Shown here one piece after another: positions 10,914-21,065 of a stretch of DNA of 64,000 nt. The position numbers and the translations under genes are program-made. Each line of letters opens with the position of its first letter. Positions within the stretch are counted from its first letter, which is position 1. Origin of the DNA: Eopsaltria australis (taxonomy: Eukaryota > Chordata > Aves > Passeriformes > Petroicidae). The notes beneath the pieces are model-generated. The model had not been told where the DNA came from and did not search any database. It was given only the letters and a program-made list of their open reading frames with translations. Location of the stretch: contig JAVTVJ010001750.1 in the NCBI GenBank assembly GCA_034509425.1, forward strand, positions 62,001-126,000, in the 5' to 3' direction.

Positions 10914-11462
10914 TCAAGCTATGGGTTCTGAGAATTCCTTCAAGATCTGGCCCATATCTTCCCATTCCCCACACCACTCAGGATTTTCCACAACTGGGCC
11001 CATTACTGGGTCGGGTGTCTCCTCAGTCCCTCTGGACATATCAGCCCTGATTCTTGAAAAGTTGTAAGCCGTATAGAGGAAACCTACCAGCTGAAATATC
11101 TGAAATATCAGAAGGGTGGTATCTTTGGCATCCAGGGAAAACTGAACATTCTCAAAAAATGATGTAACAGATTGAAAGGAGAAGAAGGGAAGAAAAGGCT
11201 GGGAGGCCTCACCCCCCCCTCTTCCAACAAACTGGGTGCCATTACTAACGAACCCCCAAAACATGCTACTGAAACTAGGACGCAGGGCAGGATGGAGAAA
11301 CAACAAACCATACATATTTTGAACAATCCCCAGTACTTTTGCTACCTCTCTATAAATCATTATCACTATGCCTAGCAAAATAACAATTTTAATCCGTGCC
11401 CCTTTACTGTAAAAACTCCGTGCCAAGGACAATACTGGAGCTATCTGTGGATAGGAAAACAA
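10914..11462 (-). pseudogene. ERV-A first frame (gag N-terminal region) with hydrophobic segments
   Basis: A 182-codon frame starts about 180 bases after the primer site. It has no early ATG: it opens with TTG after an in-frame TAG, and the sequence at 11440-11465 (minus strand) reads like a pyrimidine tract and CAG splice acceptor. Two strongly hydrophobic stretches lie at residues ~24-38 (IKIVILLGIVIMIY) and ~133-151 (TTLLIFQIFQLVGFLYTAY). It ends at TGA 10914-10916, and the frame continues directly into the gag middle part, so it is probably the N-terminal part of gag. I do not know the function; membrane anchoring is an inference from hydrophobicity. Confidence 0.55.
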
Positions 11463-11639
11463 ACCTAGGGACTAGTAAGCGATAAACACCTCAAACAAGC
11501 CTAGGGACGAGAGAGACATGGCTACCCCCACGCAGAGAGACACTATGAACCCAGGCAACATGGCTACTGACTGCTTTATCCCAATACAGAGTCAGCCCCA
11601 CCAAAATGCAATCAGTACAAGTTTTTTCCACTTTCTCGA

Positions 11640-11657
11640 GCCCCACGTTGGGCGCCA
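11640..11657 (-). promoter_or_regulatory. ERV-A primer binding site, tRNA-Lys(CUU) type
   Basis: The minus strand reads TGGCGCCCAACGTGGGGC seven bases after the 5' LTR. This is the exact 18-base complement of the 3' end of tRNA-Lys1,2, the primer also used by spumaviruses and some betaretroviruses. The match extends a few bases further (TCGAG). Confidence 0.95.
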
Positions 11658-11664
11658 AAATATT

Positions 11665-12354
11665 TGTCTTAGTTTAGGGCAAATGTTAGGAGGAGACCTC
11701 TAAGGGGGTCTCCTCTAGACAAGCCAATTTCAGCCACTCCTCCCCCAAACTGGTTCGGGAAAAGATTTTTTGAGAGAAAAAGTGGAAAAAACTATTTATT
11801 TAATAAGCAGAATATTCACAAGTTTGGGAACAAAAATTGAATGATATAAAAGAATGAAACCTCTCCTTTCTCTGAAGAGATGGTGGATCCAGAGAGTCCT
11901 CCTGTGGGTGCGGCTGTGTCAGCCTCAGTCCCTCCAGAGGCTGGGGCCGATGGCCAGGCCCGGCTGCAGAGTCGGGGGGCCCCCGGGGGATTGTCCTGAT
12001 GTCTTGGACCACAGAGATGCTGACCAGTCTCAGAAGAAATAAACCAGTAAAAGAAATAAAGTCTCTCTCTCTGCAAAAGCCGAGAGATTTTAGAGAGCAC
12101 CCAGCTGCGAACTCCAAGAGCACACAGAGAGCTTATCTCTATTTTTCTGTCTCCGCTTCGAGCGCAGTCTCTGAAGGAATTTCCGGGGGAGTAAGGTGTA
12201 ACTCTTGTAGACAAACTGTGTGCGTTTTCTCTCCCCCCTTCACTTTCTTCACTCTCTCTCTCTCTGGGCCTAACTTAAAGCTACAGAACTTAATACCTGG
12301 CATAAGCAGGACAGACGATTGGGGATACAAGCATCATACAGTCAACCTAGGACA
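11665..12354 (-). repeat. ERV-A 5' LTR (690 bp)
   Basis: Same ends and length as the 3' LTR at 5134-5823. It keeps GG at all three sites where the 3' LTR has AG. AATAAA-type signals occur on the minus strand. Open frames across both LTRs are identical shadows and not genes. Confidence 0.95.
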
Positions 12355-12703
12355 AACTGTATATGTATGACTGTGTGGTCACCGAATTAGTCCAGCTGGA
12401 GATGTTTTTAGGAAGTCGCAAAACCCTTACCCATCAGCCCTGGTGGACTACAACATGAGTGCAGCCACTTCCCCATGTGCCAGCCATCATACGGACTTAT
12501 TTAAATAAAATAAAAATTGGACCTTTCTTTTTAATTTTTGATATTTGTTTTTCTCTACCTTCAGTTATGATTTAGGCCACTTTGAAGGGAAATATTTCTT
12601 TATGATCCTCAGGTAGACTCAAAAACACCTTAGCTGCACAATGATGAAGCAATTAAAAATAAAACAAATGCAAGTAGAATTAATGCTTTGAAATAAGAAA
12701 GCT
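12355..12703. repeat. 349-bp direct duplication flanking ERV-A, right copy
   Basis: Second copy of 4785-5133. It begins at the base after the ERV-A 5' LTR and runs without interruption into host DNA (tcctacacaac) that precedes ERV-B. Confidence 0.9.
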
Positions 12704-12737
12704 TCCTACACAACAAAAATAACTCACCTTATGAGGG

Positions 12738-13280
12738 TGTTAGCGTAGGAAAACACATAATCACAGAATGATTATATGCAGGTGCTTTTATGGAAGGGCC
12801 CTGGGAGCAGGGGTCGACGGACCTAAATCAAGCTCCGCCATGGGCTTGAAAATGAACACATTTTATACTACTCCGTACATAATCATCATATAATCATCAG
12901 TTAATCATTGATTCAACATTGCTCTATTGGATATATTGTTTTCACTCAAGCATAAGTTTCAACTTCGAGACTGTTTCCATTGCAGATATTGTTTTTACCC
13001 AAGCCTAGGTTTCAGGCCCCCCCCTTTCCTACTACCCCCTTACATTTCTCAGGATTGTTGCAAGTGAATTATTATTCTTACTCATATTTCCTACGCAATC
13101 ATTTCATTAATCTTGTCGTAAGTAATCGTCACGGAAAAGCACACAGGTGTAGTTCTCATGACTACACTTTTTACGTAACAAAACAACACCTAAGGTCTAC
13201 CCTTAGGCCTACAAGGCCTATCGATCCCACAACCTAAAACTACCACCAACCCCAAAATCATTTTCACCCCTATGCTATCA
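12738..13280 (-). repeat. ERV-B 3' LTR (543 bp)
   Basis: In element sense it starts TGATAGCATAGG and ends CTAACA. It matches the split 5' LTR (22203-22617 plus 28389-28516) base for base in length, with about a dozen substitutions, roughly 2%. Confidence 0.92.
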
Positions 13281-13353
13281 TTCCCCCCTTTGAAGGTATT
13301 TTCACTTTATAGGTGTAAATGCTTTCACTCAATATAGTCCTTTGTTTCTGAAT

Positions 13354-15138
13354 TTATACTGGATGTTTGTCTTCAAATCCTGGGTTGTCATTAGTGTTGT
13401 CCTGGATGTTGTCACGACTTGAGGAATTTGAGGATAACGAAGGTGGTGGAGCCTTGCTTCGTGTCAGTGCCCGCATGATTCTTCGGTTCCAGGATGTTTT
13501 CTTCTGTATTTCTCTTTTTAGTATGCTGTAAACTAACCAGATTACTAGGAACATAACTAATAAGATTATCACATTTTCAATGAGAGATCTAATCCATGAA
13601 CTCACATTCCATTCCAACCCTTTAAAAACTTTATCTAACCAGCTTGTAGTCATGTGTTTTTGTTCGTCTTGTGCCTCATGTTCTATGTGTTTCAACTGAC
13701 TGATGTCATGTTCTACATCAGCAGTTACATTTGGGATGTGGACGCAGCAATGATCAACTTGTTCTTTTAAAAATTCACACACTCCATGTTCTTTCAGGAG
13801 TAATATATCTAGGGCTAGTCGATTTTGTAAAGTCATTCTGGTAGTAGATTGTAATTGTCTGTTTAGTTCTTCGAATCCTTCCCCGGTAACCCTTGCTAGC
13901 CTTTCTACCTGACCAGTAAGTTTGTACATCATTTCTCTGTTCTGGTAATTTGCTACAGGGCCAAACAGAGATTCTAGAGCCCACTCAAGTTTTACTCCAC
14001 TGGAGGGTTCTTGCCAAATTTCATCCTGATTTTCGTAATTTGAAATCTCTCGCCGTGTTCTTATCTGCAAAAGCTCACGTTTTCCATAAAATGGGGACTT
14101 TTTCCAAATTGGGCATAAAGTAGGGAGACCTTAAGTAAATTCTTTTACCTTTCTATCGACAGGTAAATGGGTTGTCCAGGTACCATCACTTGTGGCCCAA
14201 ACAAATTGTCCTGGGCTGCGGACTGAACTTTTACTACATCCCACCATTATCCTGTGATTTATATGATCTTGTTTGTGTTTGATTCTTCTACAGGCACAAC
14301 CAAGCTGCATGGCGACTGCCAGTGCCAGCACCTGCTTTATTTCTTCATCATCAGACGTGCAATCATAAGTTTTGTTACATGCCCACCAACTTACTTTATC
14401 TGCCCGCATTCTGCTACTAGTGGCAACGTTTGTGACCACCGGGTCAGTGCCATTTTTGGGGCCTTCCCATTTTAGACACCAAGGGGTGCTGGCCATATAC
14501 TGGAATTTCTGAAGTATATTCATGGACCATGCACTGTCCCAGGGTTCCATCTGATCTTTCCTGTCTTTTGCTCCACATTTCCATACAAGGGTAGTCACTG
14601 TGACATTTCCCTTAACCTTTTTATAGTGTGGTAAAAAGCATTGCCATTCTGCAAGGTCAAGATCTTCAATCTCCTCTTCTATGATTTCTCCTACTCTCCC
14701 ATGACTTAAAAGACAGTCCTGTTTCCTCATAGGCCTCATCCACGCCCCAACTACCCTCCAAATGTCTTTGACTACTTGCCTGGACTCGGGTACCTGTTCA
14801 CATGCAATTGTTTTATTGTCTGGTATTTTGGGCAATTTTGACGTTATGATTCCCCAGTTTATTGGGTCTCCTGCTGCTTTTGGTATTGGCAGACAGGCAG
14901 TTATTCTACTGGTGTTTTGCATTTTGGCAAAGTCTCTGATTACTCCAATCATCAAATTTTCAGCTTGATTTGCACTGGGGCCTTTTATCAGTTGTGGTTT
15001 TGCCTGCACCTCTCTCTTCATTCTAGAATGAAGAGTGGTTAGTTGATATTCCTGCATTCCATATCCTAAAGCAAAATCAATCCCAACTGGTAACATTAAT
15101 GCCCATAAAATGAGCATTGGCACAAGTACTAAACCCAT
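13354..15138 (-). pseudogene. env: ERV-B envelope gene, one in-frame stop
   Basis: A 595-codon frame from ATG 15136-15138 to 13354, with no frameshift and one internal stop (TAA, 14131-14133). The start is supported by a signal peptide at residues 1-23 and by its place a few bases after the pol stop once the intervening solo LTR is removed. SU follows with many Cys and N-glycosylation sites. A basic RTRR site near 14045 probably separates SU and TM. TM has a heptad region, an LQNRLALDILLLKEHGVC-type block (~13790) and a C-x9-CC cysteine motif. A ~24-residue membrane anchor lies near 13550, with a Ser-rich tail. Envelope binds receptors and fuses membranes in retroviruses; this copy is interrupted between SU and TM. 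In this window the frame is also open upstream to 15195, but those 19 codons come from the solo LTR. Confidence 0.85.
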
Positions 15139-15148
15139 TTTTAAACAG

Positions 15149-16075
15149 TGTTGAAGGTAGGATTTAGTTCTTTTCCTCAGGAATTTTTCTCCCATGGGTT
15201 GCTAAGACACAAATGACTGGGTACTTAAGAGAAACAAAGCACAAGGCTAGAGCCTTTCTCCTTGGCAGGGTGGGGTAGAATTGCCCCTCATGGAAGCAGG
15301 GTTTGACAACTCGAGATTTGGAGAAACTGAAAAGCAAGGGCAGGGGGGAGGTCATGCTCTCTTGCTCGGGACCCTCGGAGCTGGACGGTCGGAGCTGGTG
15401 TCTGCTGAACCCACGGCCCCCTGAGAAGCCAGCGCGGAGCTGCCGGTCTGTCTGCTGTGAGTCTTTTTTTTCCTCTCTGCCCATCGGGAGCTGCCTGCCA
15501 CCAGCCTGTCTCTGCCCCCCCCCCCCGCTCCTCCTCGCCGCTCCGAGTTTCCTCGCTACATTGTGGCGGGGTTTCCTCCCTGCACGTCGAGACCTCTTGC
15601 CATCCCAGCTCCCTGTGTCTGGGAATCCTGCTGTGGCACCGACACCAGCTGCCCCTCCCGAGGGTCTGTGGAGCAAGGGCTCTCCTCCATCCTTCCCTGC
15701 CTCGGGCAGCCGCCATTTGCCGTGTGCTACCTGAGCTCATGCCGGAGCGCCCCCTGCAGCCACCGGAGAATCATCACACCCAGAGCGCCCCTGCAGGCTG
15801 TGACTGGAACTACACCAAAGGGAAAAGGTGCCTGGAAGCCGAGCAGGCTGCCACTGGGTTTCTGGTTCTGTTTGTTGGTTAACGTTATAGTTGTTGTTAT
15901 TTGACATCTTTGTTTTAGATATTAGTAAAGAACTGTTATTCCTATTTCCATATCTTCGCCTGAGAGCCTCTTAATTTCAAATTTATAATAGTTCGGAGGG
16001 AGAGGGGTTACAGTTTCCCATTCCAAGGGAGGCTCCTGCCTTCCTTAACAGACACCTGTCCTTCAAACCGGGACA
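15149..16075 (+). mobile_element. Solo LTR between ERV-B pol and env, 927 bp
   Basis: It is flanked by the 5-bp direct duplication AACAG (15144-15148 and 16076-16080). It starts TGTTGAAGG and ends CCGGGACA. The interior is CpG-rich (15350-15800) and ends in a segment (ttcctatttccatatcttcgcctgagagcc) that I associate with bird ERV-L type LTRs; five-base duplications fit class III. The GC-rich open frames on both strands (15164-15904) are compositional shadows. Removing it puts the ERV-B env ATG just after the pol stop codon. Confidence 0.75.
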
Positions 16076-16080
16076 AACAG

Positions 16081-17245
16081 TTAAACCGGTCTTATCTGCA
16101 GTTTCATTGGTCCCACAGGTTGCACAGTCCACAGTCTAGGGTAGGCTTTCTTCACTCGTGTATAATGTATCCAAGGCTCCACTCCCGCTACTTTGACTGC
16201 TGTAAAAGTGGTCAGCAGCACTTGATGGGGTCCACTCCACCTTTCTTTCAGTGGTTCCTCGTTCCAAGTTTTGATGTACACTTCGTCTCCTGGAAGAATG
16301 TCATGAACTGGATTTTCGAGAGTCAGCGGCCTATTCCACACGAGGGCGCTCCGAAGCTGAGCTAGAGTTTTCCCAAGAGATAAAACATAATTATATACAT
16401 CTTGTTTCCCCGTGATATGGATGTTTGGGTTGGGCTCAGGAGATTCATAGGGTTTCCCATATAATATCTTGTAAGGGCTTACAGACATTCAGCTTCTTGG
16501 TTTCACCCTAATTCTCAGAAGTGCTATAGGTAAAGCTTGTGGCCACTGCAATTTGGCTTCCCAGCATATTTTACTGATCTGTCTCTTTAGTGTCTGGTTC
16601 ATCCTCTACCTGTCCACTTGATTGTGGTCTCCATGGTGTGTGGAGGTCCCAAGCTATCCCCAGTAACCTGCTCACTTCTCTTACCACGGTAGCTACAACA
16701 TGTGGGCCCCTGTCTGAGGATATTCTTAGAGGCACCCCAAACCTGGGAATTATCTCCTGCAGTAGCCACTTTACTGTTTCTTTTGCCTGATTGGTGCAAC
16801 AGGGAAGGGCTTCAGGCCATCCTGAAAATGTGTCAACCCCCACCAACAGATATTTCTACCCTTGAGTTTTTGGTAATTCTACAAAATCTACTTGCCAATA
16901 ATCTCCTGGTTCTATCCCCACCCAAAGTCTCCTTAGCTGTGCCTGTTGTCTAGCTACTGGATTGTTTTTCAAGCAAATTTCACATTTTGACATTATTGAT
17001 TTTGCCATTGTTAGCATCTGTACTGAGATTACACTTCGTTTTAGCAATTTTACCAATGCTTCTGCTCCCCAGTGACACTCGTTGTGTTTCATCTGTAGGA
17101 CTTTTCTCATTATCAAGGGGGGTACCACTATTTGTCCTTGTGTAGTTACATACCACCCTGCTGAATTCTTCTGTGCATTTAGTAGATGTCCCAGCTTCTC
17201 ATCTTCTATTGAATATTTCGGTTCTGAAGGTGAATTGAGATACAT
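16081..17245 (-). pseudogene. ERV-B integrase, frameshifted
   Basis: Three consecutive frames (17245-16856, 16846-16571, 16488-16081) cover the integrase. HNECHWG and CEIC near 17050-16980 are the zinc-binding half. QVDF (~16880), SSDRG (~16710) and GQVE (~16605) supply the D, D and E of the catalytic core, and RWSGPHQVLL...HYTRVKKA (~16240-16150) is the C-terminal GPY/F-type domain of gammaretroviruses. TAG at ~16853 and a shift near 16590-16500 break it. The pol stop TAA is at 16081-16083. Confidence 0.85.
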
Positions 17246-17318
17246 TAAGTTTTGTGGGTATCAATGCCATTGCTTTTTGCACCTTTCGAGTAGCCTGTTG
17301 AGCTGTCCAGTCTGCCTT

Positions 17319-18361
17319 TCAATTGCCTTCACAGATCTTGGTGTTCCCTGATTGATGTGCTTTGCAGTGTACAATTGCTACTTGTTCAGGTTTTTGTACG
17401 GCTTTTATCAGTTGCAGAACTGCATCTTGGTGTTTAATATGTGTTCCCTGGAAGGATAGCAACCCTCTCTCTTTCCACAGTGCCCCATGTACGTGGACGA
17501 TCCTGAAAGCATATTTGGAGTCAGTCCAAATATTTACCTTCTTCCCTTCACTCAATTCTAGTGCTCTGGTTAAGGCCACTAGTTCTGCCCTCTGGGCAGA
17601 TGTATTTGGTGGTAATGCTTTTGCTTCTACTACGGTACTGATTGTTGTTACCGCATATCCAGCGTATCTGGTCCCATTCTCCATGAAGCTGCTTCTGTCT
17701 GTGAATAACTCCCAGTCCGGTTGCTCCAGCGGGACGTCTTTCAGGTCTTCTCTCGCTGAGTAGGTGTATTCTATTACCTCTATGCAGTCATGCTCTAGTG
17801 GGCCTTCCTCAGCTGTAGTACCTAGGAACAAGGCTGGATTCAAAAGGTTAGTTGTCTTTAGTGTGACATCATCCTGCTCGGTCAGGATTACCTGGAATTT
17901 TATCATCCTGCTCAGAGATAGCCAATGGCCCCCTTTTGCTCTAAAACAGTGGTGACCATGTGCGGCACATAGACATCTATGTGTCTTCCCATTGTGAGCT
18001 TCCGGGCTTCTTGTATCAGTATTACAGCGGCTGCAACTGCTCTCAGACATGCAGGCCACCCAGCACTTACTTTGTCCAGCTGTTTGGAGAAATAGCCTAT
18101 CGGCCTTTTCCAGCTCCCCAGACATTGGGTCAAGACTCCCAGTGCCAGGCGTTGCCTTTCATGTACGAACAGTTGAAAGTCTATGGACAAATCAGGTAAT
18201 CCTAATGCTGGAGCCATTGTCAGTGCTTCTTTCAATTTCAGGAAGGCTTCTTTCTGTGCTTTGCCCCAGCTGAACGGCTGCATCTTCTGGGCTTCATACA
18301 GGGGTTTGGCAATGAGTCCATAGTCCATGATCCATAGGCGGCACCATGCTGCCATCCCCAA
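17319..18361 (-). pseudogene. ERV-B RT end and RNase H, frameshifted
   Basis: Frame 18361-17912 carries the RT connection (GMAAWCRLWIMDYG, PFSWGKAQKEAFLKLKEAL). Frame 18125-17319 carries RNase H with LFTDRSS (~17710), AELVAL (~17580), WTDSKYAF (~17515) and HCKAH (~17360). The Gly usually after the first Asp is Arg here. The two frames overlap but differ, so a frameshift lies near 18000-18100. The architecture is gammaretroviral. Confidence 0.82.
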
Positions 18362-18597
18362 GAAGACTCACAGCTCGTGGAGATTCCGGGGCTCTGGAAT
18401 AGCACAAATAGCTTGGATATGGTTAGTACCTAGGTTTCTTTGTCCTTGTGAAATTTCACATCCCAGGTAAATTACAGTCTGTTGGGCAATTTGTGCTTTT
18501 CCCTTGGACACTTTGTATCCTCCCATTCCCAGTGAGTTTAAAATCTAAATTGTTACCTTAATGCAGGTCGCCTTTTCTTCTGTTGCTATTAGTATAT
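18362..18597 (-). pseudogene. ERV-B RT palm/thumb, downstream of the solo LTR
   Basis: This is the continuation of the RT frame after the solo LTR: ILIATEEKATCIKVTI, a TAG stop, then GMGGYKVSKGKAQIA and YLGCEIS, the thumb-side blocks of gammaretroviral RT. A TGA lies just before 18361. It joins across the solo LTR to the YVDD motif at about 19060-19075. Confidence 0.8.
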
Positions 18598-19054
18598 TGA
18601 TGCCTTTTTCTGGTCTTAGGAAATAAAGGCTCAGACACGGTGAAAGGGTTGGGGGTTGTTTACCTCGGTATTTTAATAGGATCCCATTCGATGGCTTCTG
18701 CCGTCCAGGTGGAACACATCGCAAAAAGCCCCGTCCCCCCAATCGAGTAAACAATTAAAGACTCTACACATTAGCATATCTACCAGGAGGGCCCAATAAG
18801 GGGCCTGGGTGGGCTAACTTCTAGTTTACAAAATCCGTTCTACTAGGAGACCTTGAGGGCCCACAAAAACAGAGTGTTTGGTCTTCTAACTCTACGTGGT
18901 TTCAGGGGTGTTTAGTCTACTGGCCTACTAAACACCATGAAACCGGGCTAAACTATCACCTAAAGCATCACAAGTATGCATGCTAATACTTGTGAATATA
19001 GGGAACAGTGTAAGAAGTATTCAGGAGAAAAGCAGAAAAATCCTTCAGGCATCA
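18598..19054 (-). mobile_element. Solo LTR in ERV-B RT, 457 bp (copy 2, inverted)
   Basis: Ends are TGATGCC...GGCATCA with the 4-bp direct duplication ATAT (18594-18597 and 19055-19058). The insertion point is inside the codons right after the RT YVDD motif. It is the same family as 3853-4311 in opposite orientation, roughly 85% alike by eye. Confidence 0.88.
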
Positions 19055-19058
19055 ATAT

Positions 19059-19872
19059 CATCAACGTATTGCAGCAAAAGGTATTGATCTCTCGGTACCT
19101 GCCCTTGGTTGGTCCACATCTCCAGCTCCTTTGCCAGTTGTTTCCCAAATAGGGTCGGGGAGTTTTTCTAACCCATCGGGAGACGAGTCCAAGTAAGCTG
19201 GGTCTTCCTTCCGTTTTCTGGATTTTCCCATTCAAAGGCGAACAGCTTCCTGCTTTCTTTGTCAAGGGGGATGCAGAAAAAGGCATCTTTTAAATCAATT
19301 ACAGTAAACCACTTGTATATCTCCTTTACGGATGCCAACAATGTATAAGGATTAGCAACTACGGGGTACATGTCCTTGGTTATTTAATTTATTGCCCTTA
19401 GGTCCTGTACTAACCTGCAATCCCCATTGGGTTTCTTCACCGGAAATATTGATGTGTTATATTCTGATTCACATTCCTCTAAAATCTGATATCTTAGGAA
19501 TTTATCAATAGTCTTTGCTATTCCCTGCCGTGCCTCTGGTTTTATAGGGTATTGTTTGATTTGTACAGTTTTTGCTCCCTCTTTTAGCTCTACATGGACT
19601 GGTTGTGCTAACTTAGATTTTCCCAGTATCTCTGTTTCCCATCCTGAGGGTATTACTGCATCTTCTACTTCCTTAGGAATTCCTGCGACTGGTTTCTCTT
19701 TTATCATTAGAATTTTTCCCGTGTTTGAGTCTGGTATTTTCATTAACAATTCCCCATTCTCAAAAGTTATTACTGCATCAAGCTTTGCCAGCAAGTCCCT
19801 GCCCAAGAGGGGGATGGGACATTCTGGAACATACAAGAATTCATGAGTTAACACTTTGTTCCCAAAGCACAA
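19059..19872 (-). pseudogene. ERV-B protease end and RT fingers/palm, upstream of the solo LTR
   Basis: Frame 19872-19384 has the C-terminal protease (PIPLLGRDLLAKL) followed by the RT start (QYPIKPEARQGI, NTSIFPVKKPNGDCRLVQDLRAIN). After a TAA at 19384-19386 the frame resumes (19371-19168) with VIDLKDAFFCIPL and LTWTRLP. The catalytic YVDD lies at ~19060-19075, where the solo LTR interrupts it. All blocks are typical gammaretroviral RT. Confidence 0.85.
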
Positions 19873-19922
19873 ATCTAGGGGTTGCAGGAATGGCCGATTT
19901 TCCTCCTTCCCTGTGGCCCCAA

Positions 19923-21065
19923 TTATTGTGGTGGATCTGTTCCCAATCGGCCCTCTAGATTATTTAAAACTGAATGAGTAGCCCCAGTGTCAATCAAAGA
20001 TTTCACAGGCTTTTCCCCAAGTTGTATAGTTACTAAAGGCTCTTGCGATATACTTGGCCCTGTTCCAGAATATAATACCATCACCTTGGCAACTTCTTCC
20101 TGCTGGAACTGATGAGATTGGTGAAACCGGTATGGGCAGCAGCCTGGGTGGGAAGGGCATTCACGTTTCCAATGCCCAGGGAGATGGCAATAAGCACATT
20201 CATTAAAAGCCAATGGTCTCCCGCAGCCCCTTCCAAACCCGCCTTGCCCCGCTCCTCTGCCTCGGCCCCCCCTGGTACCTCCCCTTGAATTCTCTTGTAA
20301 CACTGCCAAGAGCTGTCCCTGCTTTTTATTAATTTCCTTGTCCCTGTTATTGTAAACTTTCCAAGCTACCTCAAGTAATTTGCCCAAATTTCTTAACTCT
20401 TCCCCTTCCAGTTTCTGTAACTTCTTTCTAATATCATCCTGTGATTGACCAAGAAATATGAGAGCAAGTTGAGCTTTGGCTTGTTCTGTGTCTACCTGTA
20501 GGTCAGTGTATTTCCTGGCTGCCTCTTTGAGTCTCTCTAAAAATGCAGTGGGAGATTCCTCCTTCTCCTGCCTTATTTCATATAACTTAGCCCAATTCAT
20601 AGTCTTAGGTATAGCATTTTGAACTCCTATTTGAACCCACTCTTGATATCTCCTTAGCTTCCTCATGTCAAGGGGGTCGTTAGGGCCCCACAATGGATCC
20701 TCAGAGGGAAAATTATTATGTAGAGTCCCCGTCACCAGTCCCTGATGGATATCTTCCCTTGCCCGGTCCTTTGCTGCCCTAAACACCATCTCCTTCTCAC
20801 TAGAGTCCATTAGGGTGTCTAATATCACTTGGATGTCATCCCAGTCTGGATTCTGAGTTTTCATAATCATTTTCACCACTCTAGCTACCTTATCAGGATT
20901 CTCCCTATAAGTCCCAGCTGATTGTTTCCATATTACTAGGTCACCCAGAGAGAATGGTATTTTTACAAAAACTGGCCCTTCCACTCCTACCCCTGTCTTA
21001 AAGTAGCAATTACGGTTTTCTTCTGTTTGTCTGCTCTTGACAGACCCCTCCCCGTCCTGGGCCAA
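19923..21065 (-). pseudogene. gag: ERV-B gag capsid-nucleocapsid and protease start
   Basis: A 380-codon frame. Capsid fills residues ~25-245, with the gammaretroviral major homology-like SPTAFLERLKEAARKYT near residue 180 and a charged helix before NC. One zinc knuckle, CAYCHLPGHWKREC (C-x2-C-x4-H-x4-C), lies near 20190. The protease active site LIDTGATHS follows near 19985 in the same frame, as in gammaretroviruses where pro-pol is in frame with gag. The frame stops at 19923. It overlaps the upstream gag frame by 79 bases in another phase, so a frameshift separates matrix from capsid. Confidence 0.88.

Larger units (their letters stand above)
5134..12354 (-). mobile_element. ERV-A: ERV-L-like provirus with two LTRs
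   Basis: A minus-strand provirus: 5' LTR 11665-12354, tRNA-Lys primer site 11640-11657, gag region ~11460-9370, protease/RT/RNase H/integrase ~9170-5950, polypurine tract about 5824-5842, 3' LTR 5134-5823. Pol reads as class III (ERV-L, spumavirus-related) from its RT and integrase blocks. I see no env, which is usual for ERV-L. The LTRs differ at 3 of 690 bases, so it is young, yet it carries at least 14 stop codons. No matching short target duplication exists at its ends: the flanks are AAGCT and AACTG, set in a 349-bp duplication. Confidence 0.9.

Noticed and set aside
15164..15904. Overlapping GC-rich open frames of 113-170 codons on both strands between ERV-B pol and env
   Set aside because: They fall in a solo LTR defined by the AACAG duplication; composition explains the lack of stops.
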